Numbered from the stretch's first letter, positions 12,051-24,179 are shown. The stretch: DNA of 64,000 nucleotides from Wyeomyia smithii (GCF_029784165.1 NC_073696.1:237506892-237570891); one strand, 5' to 3'. Translations and numbers: made by a program. Notes: generated by a model from the letters alone, not told the origin.

Positions 12051-12159
12051 GGCAGGCATTAGATGAAGCAAACATTTACTATTTTTGGTACGGCTTATAT
12101 TTTGTGCAAATTAAATTCGTACCATAAATAGCAAATATTTGCTTTGTCTAATACCTGCT
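12051..12159. mobile_element. 109-bp foldback MITE, TAA target duplication
   Basis: Two arms of about 40 nt form a long imperfect hairpin (outer ends GGCAGGCATTAGA and AGCAGGTATTAGA). TAA flanks both sides (12048-12050 and 12160-12162). A three-base TAA/TTA duplication is characteristic of PIF/Harbinger-type mobilisation, so this is probably a non-autonomous member of that superfamily. It has no coding capacity. Confidence 0.65.
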
Positions 12160-12189
12160 TAAGTCATAGGACAAAAAATGTAATTAGTT

Positions 12190-12588
12190 CATGAAGTTGA
12201 AGTAGCAGAATAGCAGAGACAACTTTCCTCTGTTGGATATGCTCCCCAAAACATCACTCCCCAAACCATGAGGCCGAGCGTTGTCATGCAGCAGAATCAC
12301 TTTGGGGCCATCCACATACCACGTGGACAGATTTTTAATGATTATTAACCCCCCCCCCCCCCTGGGGACAAATGCCCATTTAAATTCTTTTTTTTTTTTT
12401 TGTAACGACGGTGGACAATCCACAACCCCCCCCCCCCCCCCAAGCTGTCCACGTGGTATGTGGATGGCCCCTTTTTTGTATTGTGGCCGCTTTACGCACA
12501 GTGCGAAATTGAAGTCGACACCGTTCCCTAGTGATAGTTTCGTTCGGTTTTAACCGCTCTTAATAAAGAGCACCAAGCACGTCCTATC
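12190..12588 (-). pseudogene. Mariner transposase relic, C-terminal part
   Basis: The minus strand encodes VILLHDNARPH, the second catalytic aspartate block of mariner transposases. Before it in translation order come ERLKPNETITRERCRLQFR and KAATI, interrupted by a MITE at 12304-12471. The N-terminal portion lies at 17976-18441, on the other side of an inserted I-clade retrotransposon. At the junction KVMLCIW-type coding runs across the 13-bp target duplication, which shows that the two parts were once one gene. Sequence after NARPH is no longer recognisable. Confidence 0.8.
12304..12471. mobile_element. 168-bp MITE with perfect 27-bp inverted termini
   Basis: The terminal arms 12304-12330 and 12445-12471 are exact reverse complements over 27 nt; the outer part is GGGGCCATCCACATACC. 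The interior is low-complexity, with C runs of about 15 and a T run. It interrupts the mariner transposase frame, so it inserted after that element. Runs of T flank both sides, so the length of the target duplication (possibly TTT) cannot be fixed. Perfect termini suggest a recent insertion. Confidence 0.8.
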
Positions 12589-13043
12589 AAATACACAGCA
12601 TCATTCCGCGTCGAACACTCGACAGAAACGGACGTGCAAACTAGTCGTTCTATTACAATCCGGTCCGTGTGTACGAATAGCCAAACAAAAGAGTGTATTA
12701 TTCGCGCTAAAGGCCAACTAGATTGTGAGTTGTGTCGCTACGTTCTGTACCCGGCTCGCAACTTTGGCTGTATTGGTGCAAAATACCAGCTGCAGTTTTG
12801 ATCTTTGCACAGTGAATGGATCTTTCTAATTCAAGGCCATCATTTGACAGTCGAGTCGTGTCGCTGTGCTGAGTGATCTCACACCCGGCTCACTGCTGGT
12901 GGCTGTATTGGTGCTGCTGTACTGGTGCTGCTGGCTGCTTTGGGTGCAGCTTCGAACGATCGGACAACCACTGCTGGAAGGAAGAAGTAAATAGGTACGT
13001 GTTCTTGTCGGCGCTAGTGCGCTAGTGCGCTACATTTAGCGCG

Positions 13044-14411
13044 ATGGATATAGATCCCTCGCCTCCCGTGCCACCATCCCCGAACCCCCCTGACCCTGAC
13101 CCTTCTGTTACCCCCTCCCCTGTTCATTCTCCAGTCCCCCCTCGCCCCAGGCTTTACCCGGACGGATCTCAACAGGGCAGCTATACTGTTTATTTTCGTC
13201 CAAAGGCAGTGAATTCAAAGCGATTAAACATACTGCAAATTTCTAAAGACCTGACGAAGGGGTACAAGGCCGTGACCGAAATTTCCAAGGTCCGACCTAA
13301 CAAGCTCCGTGTCGTGGTCAGTGATCTGGCACAGGCCAATGCTATCACTTGCTCTGAGCTCTTCACACGCGAGTATCGCGTTTACATACCCGCACGAGAC
13401 ATGGAGATCGACGGTGTCATAACCGATTCGAGTCTGTCTGTCGAGTGTATCCTAAAAAGCGCAACCGGTTGCTTCAAAAATACCGAAACACAGGCGAAGA
13501 TTTTGGATTGTAAGCAATTGCGGTCCATGTCTCTCGTCGGCGGTAAAAAAGTTTACACTCCGTCAGACTCGTTTCGCGTTACGTTTGCCGGATCTGCACT
13601 CCCTAGCCACGTCTCGATCGACCGGGTTCGTCTGCCTGTGCGATTGTATGTACCCCGTGTTATGAATTGCACCAATTGCAAGCAGTTAGGCCACACAGCC
13701 GCCTACTGCTGCAATAAGGCACGATGTAGCAAGTGTGGGGAGACTCATGCGGAAGATTCTTGCAGTGTTAATGCTGAAAAATGTATTCACTGTGAGGAAA
13801 ACCAGCATGAGCTCTCCACATGCCCGGTGTACATGCAGCGCAGAGATAAAATCAAGCGGTCACTTAAGGAGCGTTAAAAGCTTTCTAATGCTGAGATGCT
13901 GAAGACGACCGTGACCACTTCTACCATAACATCGAACCCCTTTGATCTGTTGTCCTCTGATGAAACCGATTCTGACGATTCATCAGCGGGAACATCTTAT
14001 GCCAATCCTGGGGAGTCTAGGAAGAGGAAAAATGTTTCTTCTCCTAAACTTCCCCGTAAAGGTCCTAAGATTTCCCAAAGTGTAATGAAAAGTACGAACA
14101 AACCAAACAGTGCTGCGGAAAAACCGAAGCAAACTCCTCCTGGGCTTGCAAATTTAAAGTCCCAGAAGGAGTTCCCAGCACTGCCAGGAACATCTAAAAC
14201 CCCAGTTGTTCCTTTTGCACATCCAGTTGATGAAACGAACTCTGGATTAGTGAAATTTTCTGACATTGTGGACTGGATTTTTGAAACTTTCAATGTACCC
14301 GATCCAATTAAAATTTTTCTTACAGCATTCCTCCCAACAGTTAGATCATTTTTGAAGCAGTTGACTGCCCAATGGCCCCTCCTTGCAGCGATTGTATCCT
14401 TCGATGCCTAA
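13044..14411 (+). pseudogene. I-element ORF1 (Gag-like nucleic-acid-binding protein), one nonsense codon
   Basis: ORF1 proteins of this group bind element RNA and form the ribonucleoprotein. The first 277 codons begin with a proline-rich stretch (DPSPPVPPSPNPP), a middle domain typical of insect non-LTR Gag, and at about residues 210-265 three zinc-knuckle-like clusters (CTNCKQLGHTAAYC, CSKCGETHAEDSC, CIHCEENQHELSTC). An in-frame TAA at 13875-13877 interrupts the frame. The same frame then stays open from 13878 to 14411 with a Ser/Lys-rich segment and the hydrophobic end FLTAFLPTVRSFL. The ATG at 13044 follows the leader and gives the expected total of about 455 codons. ORF2 overlaps the stop codon. 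Confidence 0.85.
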
Positions 14412-17400
14412 TTCAACTGCGTATATGAAGGATTCTATCTCTGTCTTACAGTGGAATTGTAGAAGTATTTTACCAAAAATTGATTTGTTTAAAGTTTTGA
14501 TCAATAAAAACAAATGCGATGCATTTTCCCTTTGTGAAACTTGGTTTACTTCGAATATTGATCTCAACTTCCATGATTTTAATATTATTCGCCTCGATCG
14601 AGACACCCCATATGGAGGAGTACTTTTAGGGATTAAGAAGTGCTATTCTTTCTATCGTATTAACCTCCCCTCGATTCCAGGCGTCGAAGTTGTCGCATGT
14701 CAAATGATAATACAAGGTAAAGAGCTTTGTATTGCCTCAATATATATTCCTCCCACAGGTTGGGCAACGGCTGCTCTTTGATTTAATAGAACTTCTTCCC
14801 TCGCCACGTTTGATTTTGGGAGACTTCAACTCTCATGGTGTGGCTTGGGGTTCCCCTTACAATGATAACCGCTCCTCTTTAATCTATAACCTTTGCGATG
14901 ACTTCGACATGGCTATTTTGAACTCCGGTGAGCAAAGAAACGCGGATATTGGCGTCGGTTCGTGAACGAGACGTCGAGGGAGACATCGATGAGCACTCTT
15001 TGGAACACAGCCCGAAGAATGCGGAATCGCGTAACGGTCAATGAAAGCGAGGAGTTCTCAAGTCGGTGTATATTTGATTTTGCCAGGAAAGTATGTCCGG
15101 ACTCTGTTCCTGCGCAGAACATTGTTCGCGATGCGTCTCCGGGCCACGACGCGGTAGAATCACCTTTTACGATGGCAGAATTTTGAGTTGCCCTCCTGTC
15201 CTGTAACAATAACGCGCCTGGGTTAGATAGAATCAAATTCAACTTGTTGAAGAATCTACCCGGCAATGCCAAGAGGCGCTTGTTGAGCTTGTTCAATAAG
15301 TTCCTGGAGCAAAACATTGTACCGCAGGATTGGAGGCAAGTGAAGGTGATCGCCATCCAAAAACCAGGGAAACCAGCTTCTGATCACAACTCTTATAGGC
15401 CGATTGCAATGCTATCCTGTATCCGGAAATTGAAGGAAAAAATTATACTCCGTCGTTTAGACCATTGGATCGAATCAAATGGTCTACTATCAGATACTCA
15501 ATTTGGCTTCCGCCGTGCCAAAGGGGCGAATGATTGTCTTGCGTTGCTTTCAACAGATATTCAGCTGGCGTATGCTCGCAAAGAACAAATGGCGTCTGCG
15601 TTCTTGGACATTAAGGGGGCTTTTGATTCCGTTTCTATTGACATTCTTTCGGGTAAACTTCACCGACAAGGATTTTCTCCAATTTTGAACAATTTGTTGC
15701 ACAATTTGTTGTCCGAAAAGCACATGCATTTTACGCACGGCGATTTGGCAACTTTTCGCATTAGCTACATGGGTCTTCCCCAGGGCTCATGTTTAAGCCC
15801 CCTTCTTTACAACTTTTATGTAAATGACATCGACGAATGTCTGGCAAATTCATGCACGATAAGACAACTTGCAGACGACAGTGTAATCTCTGTTACAGGA
15901 GCCAAAGCTGCCGATTTGCAAGGACCATTGCAAGATACCTTGGACAATTTGTCTGCTTGGGCTTTACAGCTACGTATCGAATTCTCTCCGGAGAAGACTG
16001 AGATAGTAGTTTTTTCTAGGAAGCATGAACCTGCTCAGCTTCAAACACAATTAATGGGTAAAACGATTTCTCAGGTTTTGGTACACAAATATCTTGGTGT
16101 CTGGTTCGACTCTAAAGGCACCTGGGGTTGTCACGTGAGGTATCTGATGAAAAAATGTCAACAAAGAGTGAATTTTCTTCGTACAATAACCGGACAATGG
16201 TGGGGAGCCCACCCAGGAGACCTTATAAGGCTTTACCAAACAACGATACTGTCTGTTATTGAGTACGGGTGTTTCTGCTTCCGCTCCGCAGCAAACACAC
16301 ATTTGATCAAACTGGAGCGAAAACAATATCGTTGTTTGCGTATCGCCTTGGGTTGCATGCAATCGACCCATACGATGAGTTTGGAGATCTTAGCTGGAGT
16401 ACTACCATTGAAAAACCGCTTCTGGAGCCTGTCTTCTCGTATTCTTATCAAATGTGAGGTCTTGAACCGTCCTGTGATTGAAAATTTTGAGAGGTCAATC
16501 GAACTTAATTCTCAAACCCGTTTTATGACATTGTATTCCAATCACATGTTCCAAAATATTAACCATTCTTCGAATATTCCAATTCGTGTCAACTTATCAA
16601 ATACTTCTGATTCTACTGTGTTTTTCGATACATCCATGATAGAAGAAACTCGTGGAATCCCGGATCATTTACGCGTGCAGCAGATCCCTAATTTTTTTTC
16701 CAATAAATATCGAAACATCAACTGCGACACTATGTACTACACTGACGGATCACTTCTGGATGGGTCCACTGGCTTCGGTATCTTCAATAACAATTTAACC
16801 GTCTCCCATAAGCTCGATAATCCTGCTTCTGTTTACGTCGCAGAATTAGCTGCAATTCAGTACACCCTAGGGATTATCGAAAAAATGCCCACGGACCATT
16901 ATTTCATCTTTACGGACAGTCTCAGTTCCATTGAGGCTCTCCGATCGATGAAAGATGTTAAGCACTCTCCGTATTTCCTGGGGAAAATACGGGAACATCT
17001 GAGTGCTTTATCCGAAAAATCTACTCAGATTACCTTAGCGTGGGTCCCTTCTCACTGCTCGATACCGGGTAATGAGAAAGCGGACTCTTTGGCTAAGGTG
17101 GGCGCAACAAACGGCGATATTTATGAAAGACCAATTGCCTTTAATGAATTTTTTGCATTTTTACGTCAGAATACGATCATCAGTTGGCAAAATTCTTGGA
17201 CCAAGGGGGAACTGGGAAGGTGGTTACATTCCATAATCCCCAAGGTATCGACGAACCCGTGGTTCAAGGGGTTGAATGTAGGTCGGGATTTCATTTGCGT
17301 GATGTCCCGGCTTATGTCCAATCACTATAGATTTGACGCGCATCTCCGTCGTGTTGGGCTCGGGGAGAGTGGTATCTGTGCCTGTGGTGAAGGTTATCAC

Positions 17401-17583
17401 GACATAGAGCACGTTGTTTGGTCATGCCCTGTACACCGTGATGCCAGGTCTAGATTAATAGCTTCCCTGCAGGCCGAAGGTAGGTAGCCGGCTGTTCCGG
17501 TTCGTGATGTCTTGGCGAGCCGTGACCTATCCTACATGTCCCTTATATACGTTTTTCTGAAATCCATCCACGCCCCAGTTTAG
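14404..17583 (+). pseudogene. I-element ORF2 (endonuclease, RT, RNase H), several lesions
   Basis: Domains in order: an apurinic-type endonuclease N-terminus (LQWNCRSI, LCETWF, later ILGDFNSHG); RT with motif A FLDIKGAFDS, motif B GLPQGSCLSPLL and catalytic LADD; RNase H with YTDGS, AELAAI, FTDS and HCSIPGNEKAD; and a terminal zinc motif (CACGEGYHDIEHVVWSCPVH). Lesions are a frameshift near 14757, loss of similarity near 14940-14965 suggesting an internal deletion in or after the endonuclease, an in-frame TGA at 15184, and a TAG at 17485. After that TAG the same frame continues to a stop at 17581-17583, the probable ancestral end. The region from 15244 to 17487 is open and carries RT and RNase H. 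The start overlaps the ORF1 stop codon. Confidence 0.88.
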
Positions 17584-17975
17584 TCCTATCCCCTTCCGCC
17601 TACATCCAACCAAACGACAAGAACACGTTAAGACCCCGGATCCGGAAACAGCAATCAGACCCGCACGATACTCTCAAGGCCCGATGGAAACAACCCAATA
17701 TGCCAGTCCGTAATATCTTGGCCCAGCAGCGGAACAAATTTAATATGCTGCTTACCTATGGCAATGAAAACCATCAAACAGCAAACCTGTGCTTTTAATG
17801 CAAAATATTCTAGCTTTAAGTTAGATTTAGTTTCAGCTCGTAGTCGGCAGCGAGGATAAAAAATTTGCTTTTAGTTATTAAGATACTTTAGAAAGTAAGC
17901 TACCAGATATAATTGGCGCCGTTAAACATTGAATTGTATTTGTGCCGTGTCAAATAAACTATAGATGAAGAAAAA

Positions 17976-18560
17976 AAATACACAGCATAACCTTCGCAGC
18001 GTGTATATTCTGCCGAGCCGACGACGAAGGAGCATGACCCGGCTGCGACCATGATTCCCTTTTTTTTGGGTTGTTGTAATGAATTCTTGTATCATCTCAC
18101 GACCCTTACTTTCTTGCTGCTGGAGGGCTTCAAGTTACAAGGAACCCAATCGATTTGCAATCATTTTCAAAACATGCGATCGCGTGAAGATGGCTTGACG
18201 GGTAACTCCTAATACCAAAGCAAGCTGTTCTTTTATTTGGCATCGAACATTTCCTCCTATTCAGCGTTTTCGAAGGTTTTTTGCCTTCATTTAGCGGTAC
18301 AATCTTTAACATTGAAGCCGTCTTTAAAACGAAGGAAACTTTCACGGCACGTTGTTCCACTTAGAGCAGCATTTCCGTAAACTTTTTTCAACTCTCGATG
18401 CGCTATAGCCGAAATATAACATTTGACACGAAATTAGACATTTTCACACAATTTAAATAATATGACGACACAATAAAATCACCAACGTGTCAATGCGGTT
18501 TGTTTATCATAAATCTCAGCATCACGTTTAAGATTATGTTAAAATCGACCTAACTGACAA
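17976..18560 (-). pseudogene. Mariner transposase relic, N-terminal part
   Basis: Minus-strand translation from an ATG at 18441 begins MSNFVSN, as in many mariner transposases. Later frames contain TTCRESFLRFKDG, then LGVTRQAIF-like helix-turn-helix sequence, SWSQPGHAPSSSARQNIHA and KVML. Several frameshifts and stops break the frame. Coding resumes on the other side of the I-clade element at 12588. About 150 bp upstream the sequence runs into an unrelated MITE at 18590, and no mariner terminal repeat could be identified. Confidence 0.8.
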
Positions 18561-18589
18561 CTAGCGTGAACTTAGCTGCGAGCCTAATA

Positions 18590-19446
18590 CAGTCTTTCCA
18601 CTATTATGGGACAGCTACAATTATGGGTCACTTCTTCGAAAATACGTGTATTATCACGAAACGGAGCAATTTTTATCAGCCATGGTATTTTTTTTAACTC
18701 AGTTGTAACCTTATTTATAAGATAGAAATTATTTGAATTTGTAAATGTTACAAAAAATAATTCTACCCGGTGCATTAAATGAAGTGACCCATTGTTGTAA
18801 TAATGTTACATATTGCGGTACACAATTGAAGGTCAATCCATATTTTGAATATTTTTATTACTTTTGCATGATAATTCATCAAGTCTGAATAAAATAACTT
18901 ATAATTAAACTGTTGCAACAATAAAATAACTTATGTGATAAATTTCAACGACTAAATGATTTTAAAAGTCAAAAGTGGCCCATGATTGTGCCTTTTGCTG
19001 TGTAAGTGATATTTTTTCCCCAACCGATTTACACGCATCAGTTGCAGTGAAACTAATTGTTGATCTTAAGCACACATCAGAATACAGAGGTAGATAGTAA
19101 AATAAAGATACACTAAGGTCGCTTTTCACGCGGGTTTTTTTTACGCGGATTCCGGAATTTACGCGTTTTTTTACGTGGATTCCGGAATTTACGCGGTTTT
19201 TTTTTGCCCGGATTTCGGTTTCCCTTCACTCGGAATGCAAAATTAACGATGTTTTTTTTTCTCCGCGGATTCCAGAATTTACGCGGTTTTTTTTACGCGG
19301 ATTCCGGAATTTACGCGGTTTTTTTACGCGGCACGTATCCCCCGCGTAAAAAACCACATTCGTGTAGTTGATGACTTCTCCGATTTTGTATTTATTTTTG
19401 AACATTCAGGCAACACGTTGACTGACCCATAATTGTAGAGGGACTG
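18590..19446. mobile_element. 857-bp TA-flanked MITE with CAGTC termini
   Basis: The left end CAGTCTTTCCACTATTATGG and the right end (read inwards, CAGTCCCTCTACAATTATGG) are similar inverted termini, each next to TA. GTGACCCAT/TGACCCAT-type words recur inside. TA duplication and CAG-starting termini fit pogo/Tigger-type mobilisation. It encodes nothing. A separate ACGCG MITE (19111-19364) is nested inside it. Confidence 0.7.
19111..19364. mobile_element. 254-bp ACGCG MITE nested in another MITE
   Basis: TA-flanked element beginning CACTAAGGTCGCTTTTCACG and ending in an inverted, partly diverged copy (read inwards, CACGAATGTGGTTTTTTACG). The interior is at least four repeats of a unit like ACGCGGATTCCGGAATTT separated by T runs. 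It closely resembles 36623-36814. Confidence 0.75.
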
Positions 19447-19448
19447 TA

Positions 19449-20093
19449 CATCAAACTGTTTGAAGTTTTAAACAGCGTATAGCTGATACTGTTTATTGCC
19501 TAGTCTGTTGTGAAAAAACGAAGCAAATTTAGACAAATCTTTGTAGATTCGCTTAGAAAAGGTTTAGATTGTTATCGCGAATGCTAAAATAAAAGTAGTA
19601 AAGTTGAGAAAAAATACTGAGATGAAATATGAAAAAATGTAGATTTCCAGTCAATAATCTCACTCACCCGTAAACTTCGTTACCGCAAGATAACAGAGTT
19701 CGCCTTGAAGGTTCCAATCTCAATAAACCTTAGGTAGAACAATAACTGATAGGTTCTTTAGGAATGCTACCTTCTTAAAATGTCTAAAAATCAAAAAATA
19801 ATGATTTACTTTTTCAGATGTGACTTCAGAGGCTTACTATGTTCTAAACATGTTCTAGATGTTCTAGACATGTTCTAGATCATACTGCTTAGCATACCTT
19901 AAGAATGTTTTTATCTTTCCTATAGGGTTTATGACGTTTTTGATTCAAAATTGTTCTATTTCAATCTAAAATATCAACCAAACCTAGATAGTTTCGCTAG
20001 TTTTTTGCAGTCTCTTGGACACTTAGGTGTTTATTAAACAAATAGCATTTTTACACACAAAACGCTGACGATCACATTTTCCACGATGCAAAC
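19449..20093. other. Unassigned AT-rich sequence
   Basis: No gene recognised. A short tandem of ATGTTCTAGA-like words lies near 19845-19880. Confidence 0.35.
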
Positions 20094-20450
20094 TAAACTG
20101 AATTCTCTTTTTACGCGACTTTTTTACGTGATTTTTTTACGCGTTTTTTTACGCGATTTTCTCGAAATTACGCGATTTTTTTTACGCGATTTTCTCGAAG
20201 TTACGCGATTTGTGTTATGGAAACATTTTCATATGAACCAAGATATAACAAATGGCCGAATAGGTTAGGTTCAATAGGGAAAATGGTCAAAGAGGGCCAA
20301 AGGTCAAATAGAGCAAATGATCGAATAGGGTAAATAATCGATCAGGGTAAATGGTAATTTTACAGGTCAATGAACAACAACAAATTTCGCAGTATTTATT
20401 ACTTCAATGTATGTCGGTATTATTGAAATAAAGCCTGCTATAACAGGGAG

Positions 20451-22096
20451 TTAATTTTCCAAACACTTAGGCAGCTCCTTGTATCGACCCTTACAATACT
20501 TCAGGTCGTTACGGAAAGTTATTGCACGTTCTACATAGGGATCATTATCAGTGAAATGGTTCGCCAATTGCTCTGCCAGTCTCAATCCTTCCTGCAATTT
20601 ATCAACAGTCATTTCCCAAACTTCGTCACAAACTGCTTCCTGGTCTGAGCCTTGCAGCATTTCCAGAAGGTCCTCGTCAACCAGTACTGGATCCTCTATC
20701 AACTCGTCAACATCGTCGCCAGTCATAACGTCAAAGCCTTCCCCGCCAATAGCATGAGCCAGGAGAATAATTTCAGAGACGTCATGTGTCTCTTTAGCAC
20801 ATGGACACTTCTTAACACATTCAGGCCAGATGGTCTCCAACAAGCATTGAGCGTGGACGACTTCATATCTGCTACAGCTGCACCAATATGATGGATGCAT
20901 TCTTTCATCGTAAAGGCCTTCCATGCGTCCGCAACACTGAGCGTAGGATAGTTTTCTATTTCCAAAATAAATCGCATCGTCTTGCCTATGTAATGCTTCT
21001 TGAAATTAGAAATGATGCCCTGGTCCAAAGGCTGTATTAAGGACGTTGTGTTCGGAAGCAGGAAGGCCAATTTTACATTAGGATGGTAGATAATCGGATG
21101 TCCGGGAGCATTGTCGACAAGTAGAAGAGCGCGAAAGTCAAGACCTCTTCCAAAGCTCTTCCAAATAGGTCTTGACCTCTGGGACGAACATTTCATCAAA
21201 CCACTTCTTGAATATAGCTGTCGTCACCCATGCTTTCTGGTTTGCCATCCAGTGAACTGGAGTTGGTCGTAATTTGCTCCCTTCAACGCACGAGAGCGCA
21301 AAGAACGGTGATTCAGTAACGGCTTCAAGAGTTTGTCACCCGATGCATTGCTGCAAAAGAAAAGTGTGATTCATATCTTTCGCAACTTTGAATCCACCCC
21401 CCGTTTTTGCAGTTTTGGCTATATATGTGCGAGATGACATTTTCTTCCAGTAAAGGCCGCTTTCATCCGCGTTAAAAACTTGATGAGAATTGTATCCCCC
21501 TTCCTGGATAATTTTAGCTAACTCCGCCGGATACTTCTTGGCTGCGGCCTCGTCTGCTGAAGTGCATTCTCCACAAAGTTTCACATTTTGAAGAGAATAT
21601 CTCTTCAAAAATCCAGCAAACCACCCAGAGATAGCACTGAACAACCTCTTTCCATCACTACTACTCGAAGACGGCTCTTGTTCGTCAAGGGCTTTATGTA
21701 AATGTAACGCCTTCTCTCTGATGGTTGGACCATCAAGTGGGAGCCTTTTCTGTGTGTGGTCTTGAATCCATATATTCAGAGCCTTTTCCATCTTCTCAAC
21801 TCAGCTATTACTGCATCACGAATTGCTTTCTCATGATTTCGTATCGTTCTTATTGTAGAATCACTCAGGTTAAACTTATTGCTCACTGCAGCCGGCGACT
21901 CACCTTGAACAAGACAGTCCAATATTTGAATTTTCGTCTGCAATGTTACTGACCGTAGCTCCTTCGCGTTGAAGAGTTTGCTGAAACGATAATATGAAGA
22001 ACAATACTTTTCGTGACGTTTTATCGTGGTTTCCAGAAAGCTTACCAATCTTAGTAATTTTTTTATAAAAGTTGAAAACCGGTTAACTACACACAA
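20451..22096 (-). pseudogene. Tigger/jerky-type DDE transposase, frameshifted
   Basis: Read on the minus strand the parts appear in family order. First is a CENP-B/Psq-type helix-turn-helix (VSNKFNLSDSTIRTIRNHE), then a second DNA-binding domain (ALNIWIQDHTQKRLPL, WFAGFLKRYSL). The DDE domain follows, with VFNADESGLYW, LLLVDNAPGHP, FLLPNTTSLIQPLDQGII and LSVADAWKAF, then an acidic C-terminus (GDDVDELIEDPVLVDEDLLE). At least four disruptions separate these parts (near 21780, 21330, 21150 and 20838), so no full-length protein can be made. It lies within TA-flanked ACGCG termini, so a transposon origin is more likely than a domesticated gene. Confidence 0.85.
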
Positions 22097-22703
22097 TCAA
22101 CGATGTAGTTTGTTTTTGTTTTGTCCAGTAGTTTGTGACGATACGTATCAGAGCCAGAGCTGCGGAAAGTCAATATCATACTACTGACATTACGCCAAAA
22201 TGATGCAACACCAGAATCAGCCAACTACGATGCATGGTTCATTACAAAAGAGTTTGCGATGTTTCGATGATTCTGTTAGCGTCAACTTTCACTCTCATTT
22301 TTTTCTTGCTATCTTTCTCCATCATTCGGATATGGCTGTACTGAGATTGAACCAGCAGAAATATCAAGTTCATTTTGACAGCATGATGTTATTAGGATAG
22401 CAAACATAAAATCAATGATTTTTCTTCAATTGATATGTATGATATTGATATATGATCGGCGTGCGATCAGACTGAAATAAGCGCCGTTTTCTCAGATTGA
22501 GTTATTGACACCCAGTGGATATGAGTAGTAATAATCTATCTATTATGAAGTAACGAAATCGTTTGAGCATTTGATAACGATATTATAACAAAAATTCTCT
22601 GTAGCAGCTTGCCTACACAGCAATCGCGGCGGTAAATGTCTTTCGACGCTTGGTTCGGTTTGGCTGCACGCCGACTAAAAGCATTGTCAATAAACAACTA
22701 TTA

Positions 22704-23164
22704 AGGCTCGAATACACACACGGCGTATAAGGCGTAAACGCGCCTTCCGTTGGGACGCCTTTCAACCAGAACCTTCTAGCTTTGTCTTCTAGTGAAGAAG
22801 GTAGTACGCCTTCAGCTGCGTACTTGACTGCCTTCCGTGTAGACGCATCGTGCCTTCCACGCGGTCTTGTGTCGCCTTCTTTTAGCGAAGGCGCTGGCAC
22901 GCCGTGTTGTATCATTTTCCGCCTGCTGGTAATTCTAGAAGTGTGTTGCCTTATTTTTTCTTCCAACAAACATAAACAAACATGAATTAGGTGGCATGAC
23001 GACAAGAAGGTTAGCGCACGCCGGAGTTCGAGACGGCGTGATTGCCCCTTCCGTGTAGACGAGTGGAAGGTGGCAGATGCTAGAAGGCACATAAAAAGGT
23101 TTTAAGAAGGTACTGACAATTTTCGTCAGGAAGGCGTTGTCACGCCGTGTGTGTATTCGGGCCT
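22704..23164. mobile_element. 461-bp MITE, TTA target duplication
   Basis: Inverted termini differ at one position in the outer 20 or so bases (AGGCTCGAATACACACACGG and AGGCCCGAATACACACACGG) and are flanked by TTA at 22701-22703 and 23165-23167. A TTA duplication suggests PIF/Harbinger mobilisation. The interior is dense in GAAGGC/GCCTTC words in both orientations and CCGTGTAGACG, giving many potential small hairpins. It lies within the Tigger-like element. Confidence 0.75.
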
Positions 23165-24179
23165 TTACTTCGTTTTGTAACTGAGCGTATTTAAGTTTGG
23201 TACATTTTGAATCTGTATGATCATTCATTTTTATTCTCAGTAGAGAATATGCTTTTTAACACCAATTGTAATAAACACAACACCAATTGTAATAAACAAA
23301 TTCTATTATTTTTTTTCAAATAATCTCATATCTGAAAACTAATATTCCATTCTTAGTTACTCTTTGAGTTTATGAATTTGACTCTTGAATATCGTGCTTG
23401 TTGTAGCTTAAACCAAAAACAGTGTTAGTTCGCGGCAAAAAATGAATCGCGGGTGGCAAAACAGAAAACTTTTAACTATGTATGGGTATGTATATTTATA
23501 TACAGATCCTGTTAAATTTTGGCAAGGTTCAACTTTGAAACTGTTCAATTTCAATTTCAGTCATGTTTGGTTTTGTAACAAAATCTAGTTAAACAAATAT
23601 TAATTTAAAATCGATCATCCAAATTATTCTCATTTCAATGATCTTACCAATGGCAGAACAAACGCTAGCGTAGTAATCCCAATACAGCAAAGGAAATCAA
23701 ATTTAAAAAATCCTGATAGCAACAAACTTCAAGCTGGCACTTTAATAATCACGCTACTGAACCGATTTTTGATGTTCCAAAAATCACCTAGATTTGCATT
23801 GCAGTGATATTCCCGAGTAAACTCTGTACATTCACAACGGTTGACAATGGAAACCCGAAAATGGCAACAAAAGAGACAAGATATTGATTCACTTGTCGGA
23901 TCTCCACGCTTACTGTGATGGTTACTGGCTGTTCATTAGAGAAAAAAACGAGTGCGATGATATTTTATTTCTCGTCATAGTCAACATTTTGCTTGGATTA
24001 ATCGCAGCTCTGATCAGAGCTGCCAGAATATTATTCGTAACAGTAATTCCGAATGTACATGCACGCTCGTGGAAAATAACTCCAAAATGCGTAAGATTCG
24101 ACGCATTTCCGTAAAAAGTGGAGCAACTCCCATTGAGTAACACTACACATACCACGTAGCAAAAAAATTTATCAAAATA

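Larger units (their letters stand above)
12602..17975 (+). mobile_element. Full-length I-clade non-LTR retrotransposon
   Basis: The element is bounded by an exact 13-bp target duplication, AAATACACAGCAT, at 12589-12601 and 17976-17988. It starts CATTCCGCG and ends in a short A-rich tail. A 5' leader of about 440 nt precedes ORF1 (Gag-like) and ORF2 (endonuclease, RT, RNase H, zinc tail). Presence of RNase H together with a CCHC-bearing ORF1 points to the I group. Although both ends are intact, both ORFs carry inactivating lesions. It inserted into a mariner on the opposite strand. Confidence 0.9.

Noticed and set aside
20086..20268. A Phe/Leu-Arg-Asp repeat peptide.
   Set aside because: It translates the ACGCG subterminal repeats of the Tigger-like element.
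22613..23092. A 159-codon minus-strand frame.
   Set aside because: It lies mostly within the TTA-flanked MITE and follows its palindromic words; no domain.
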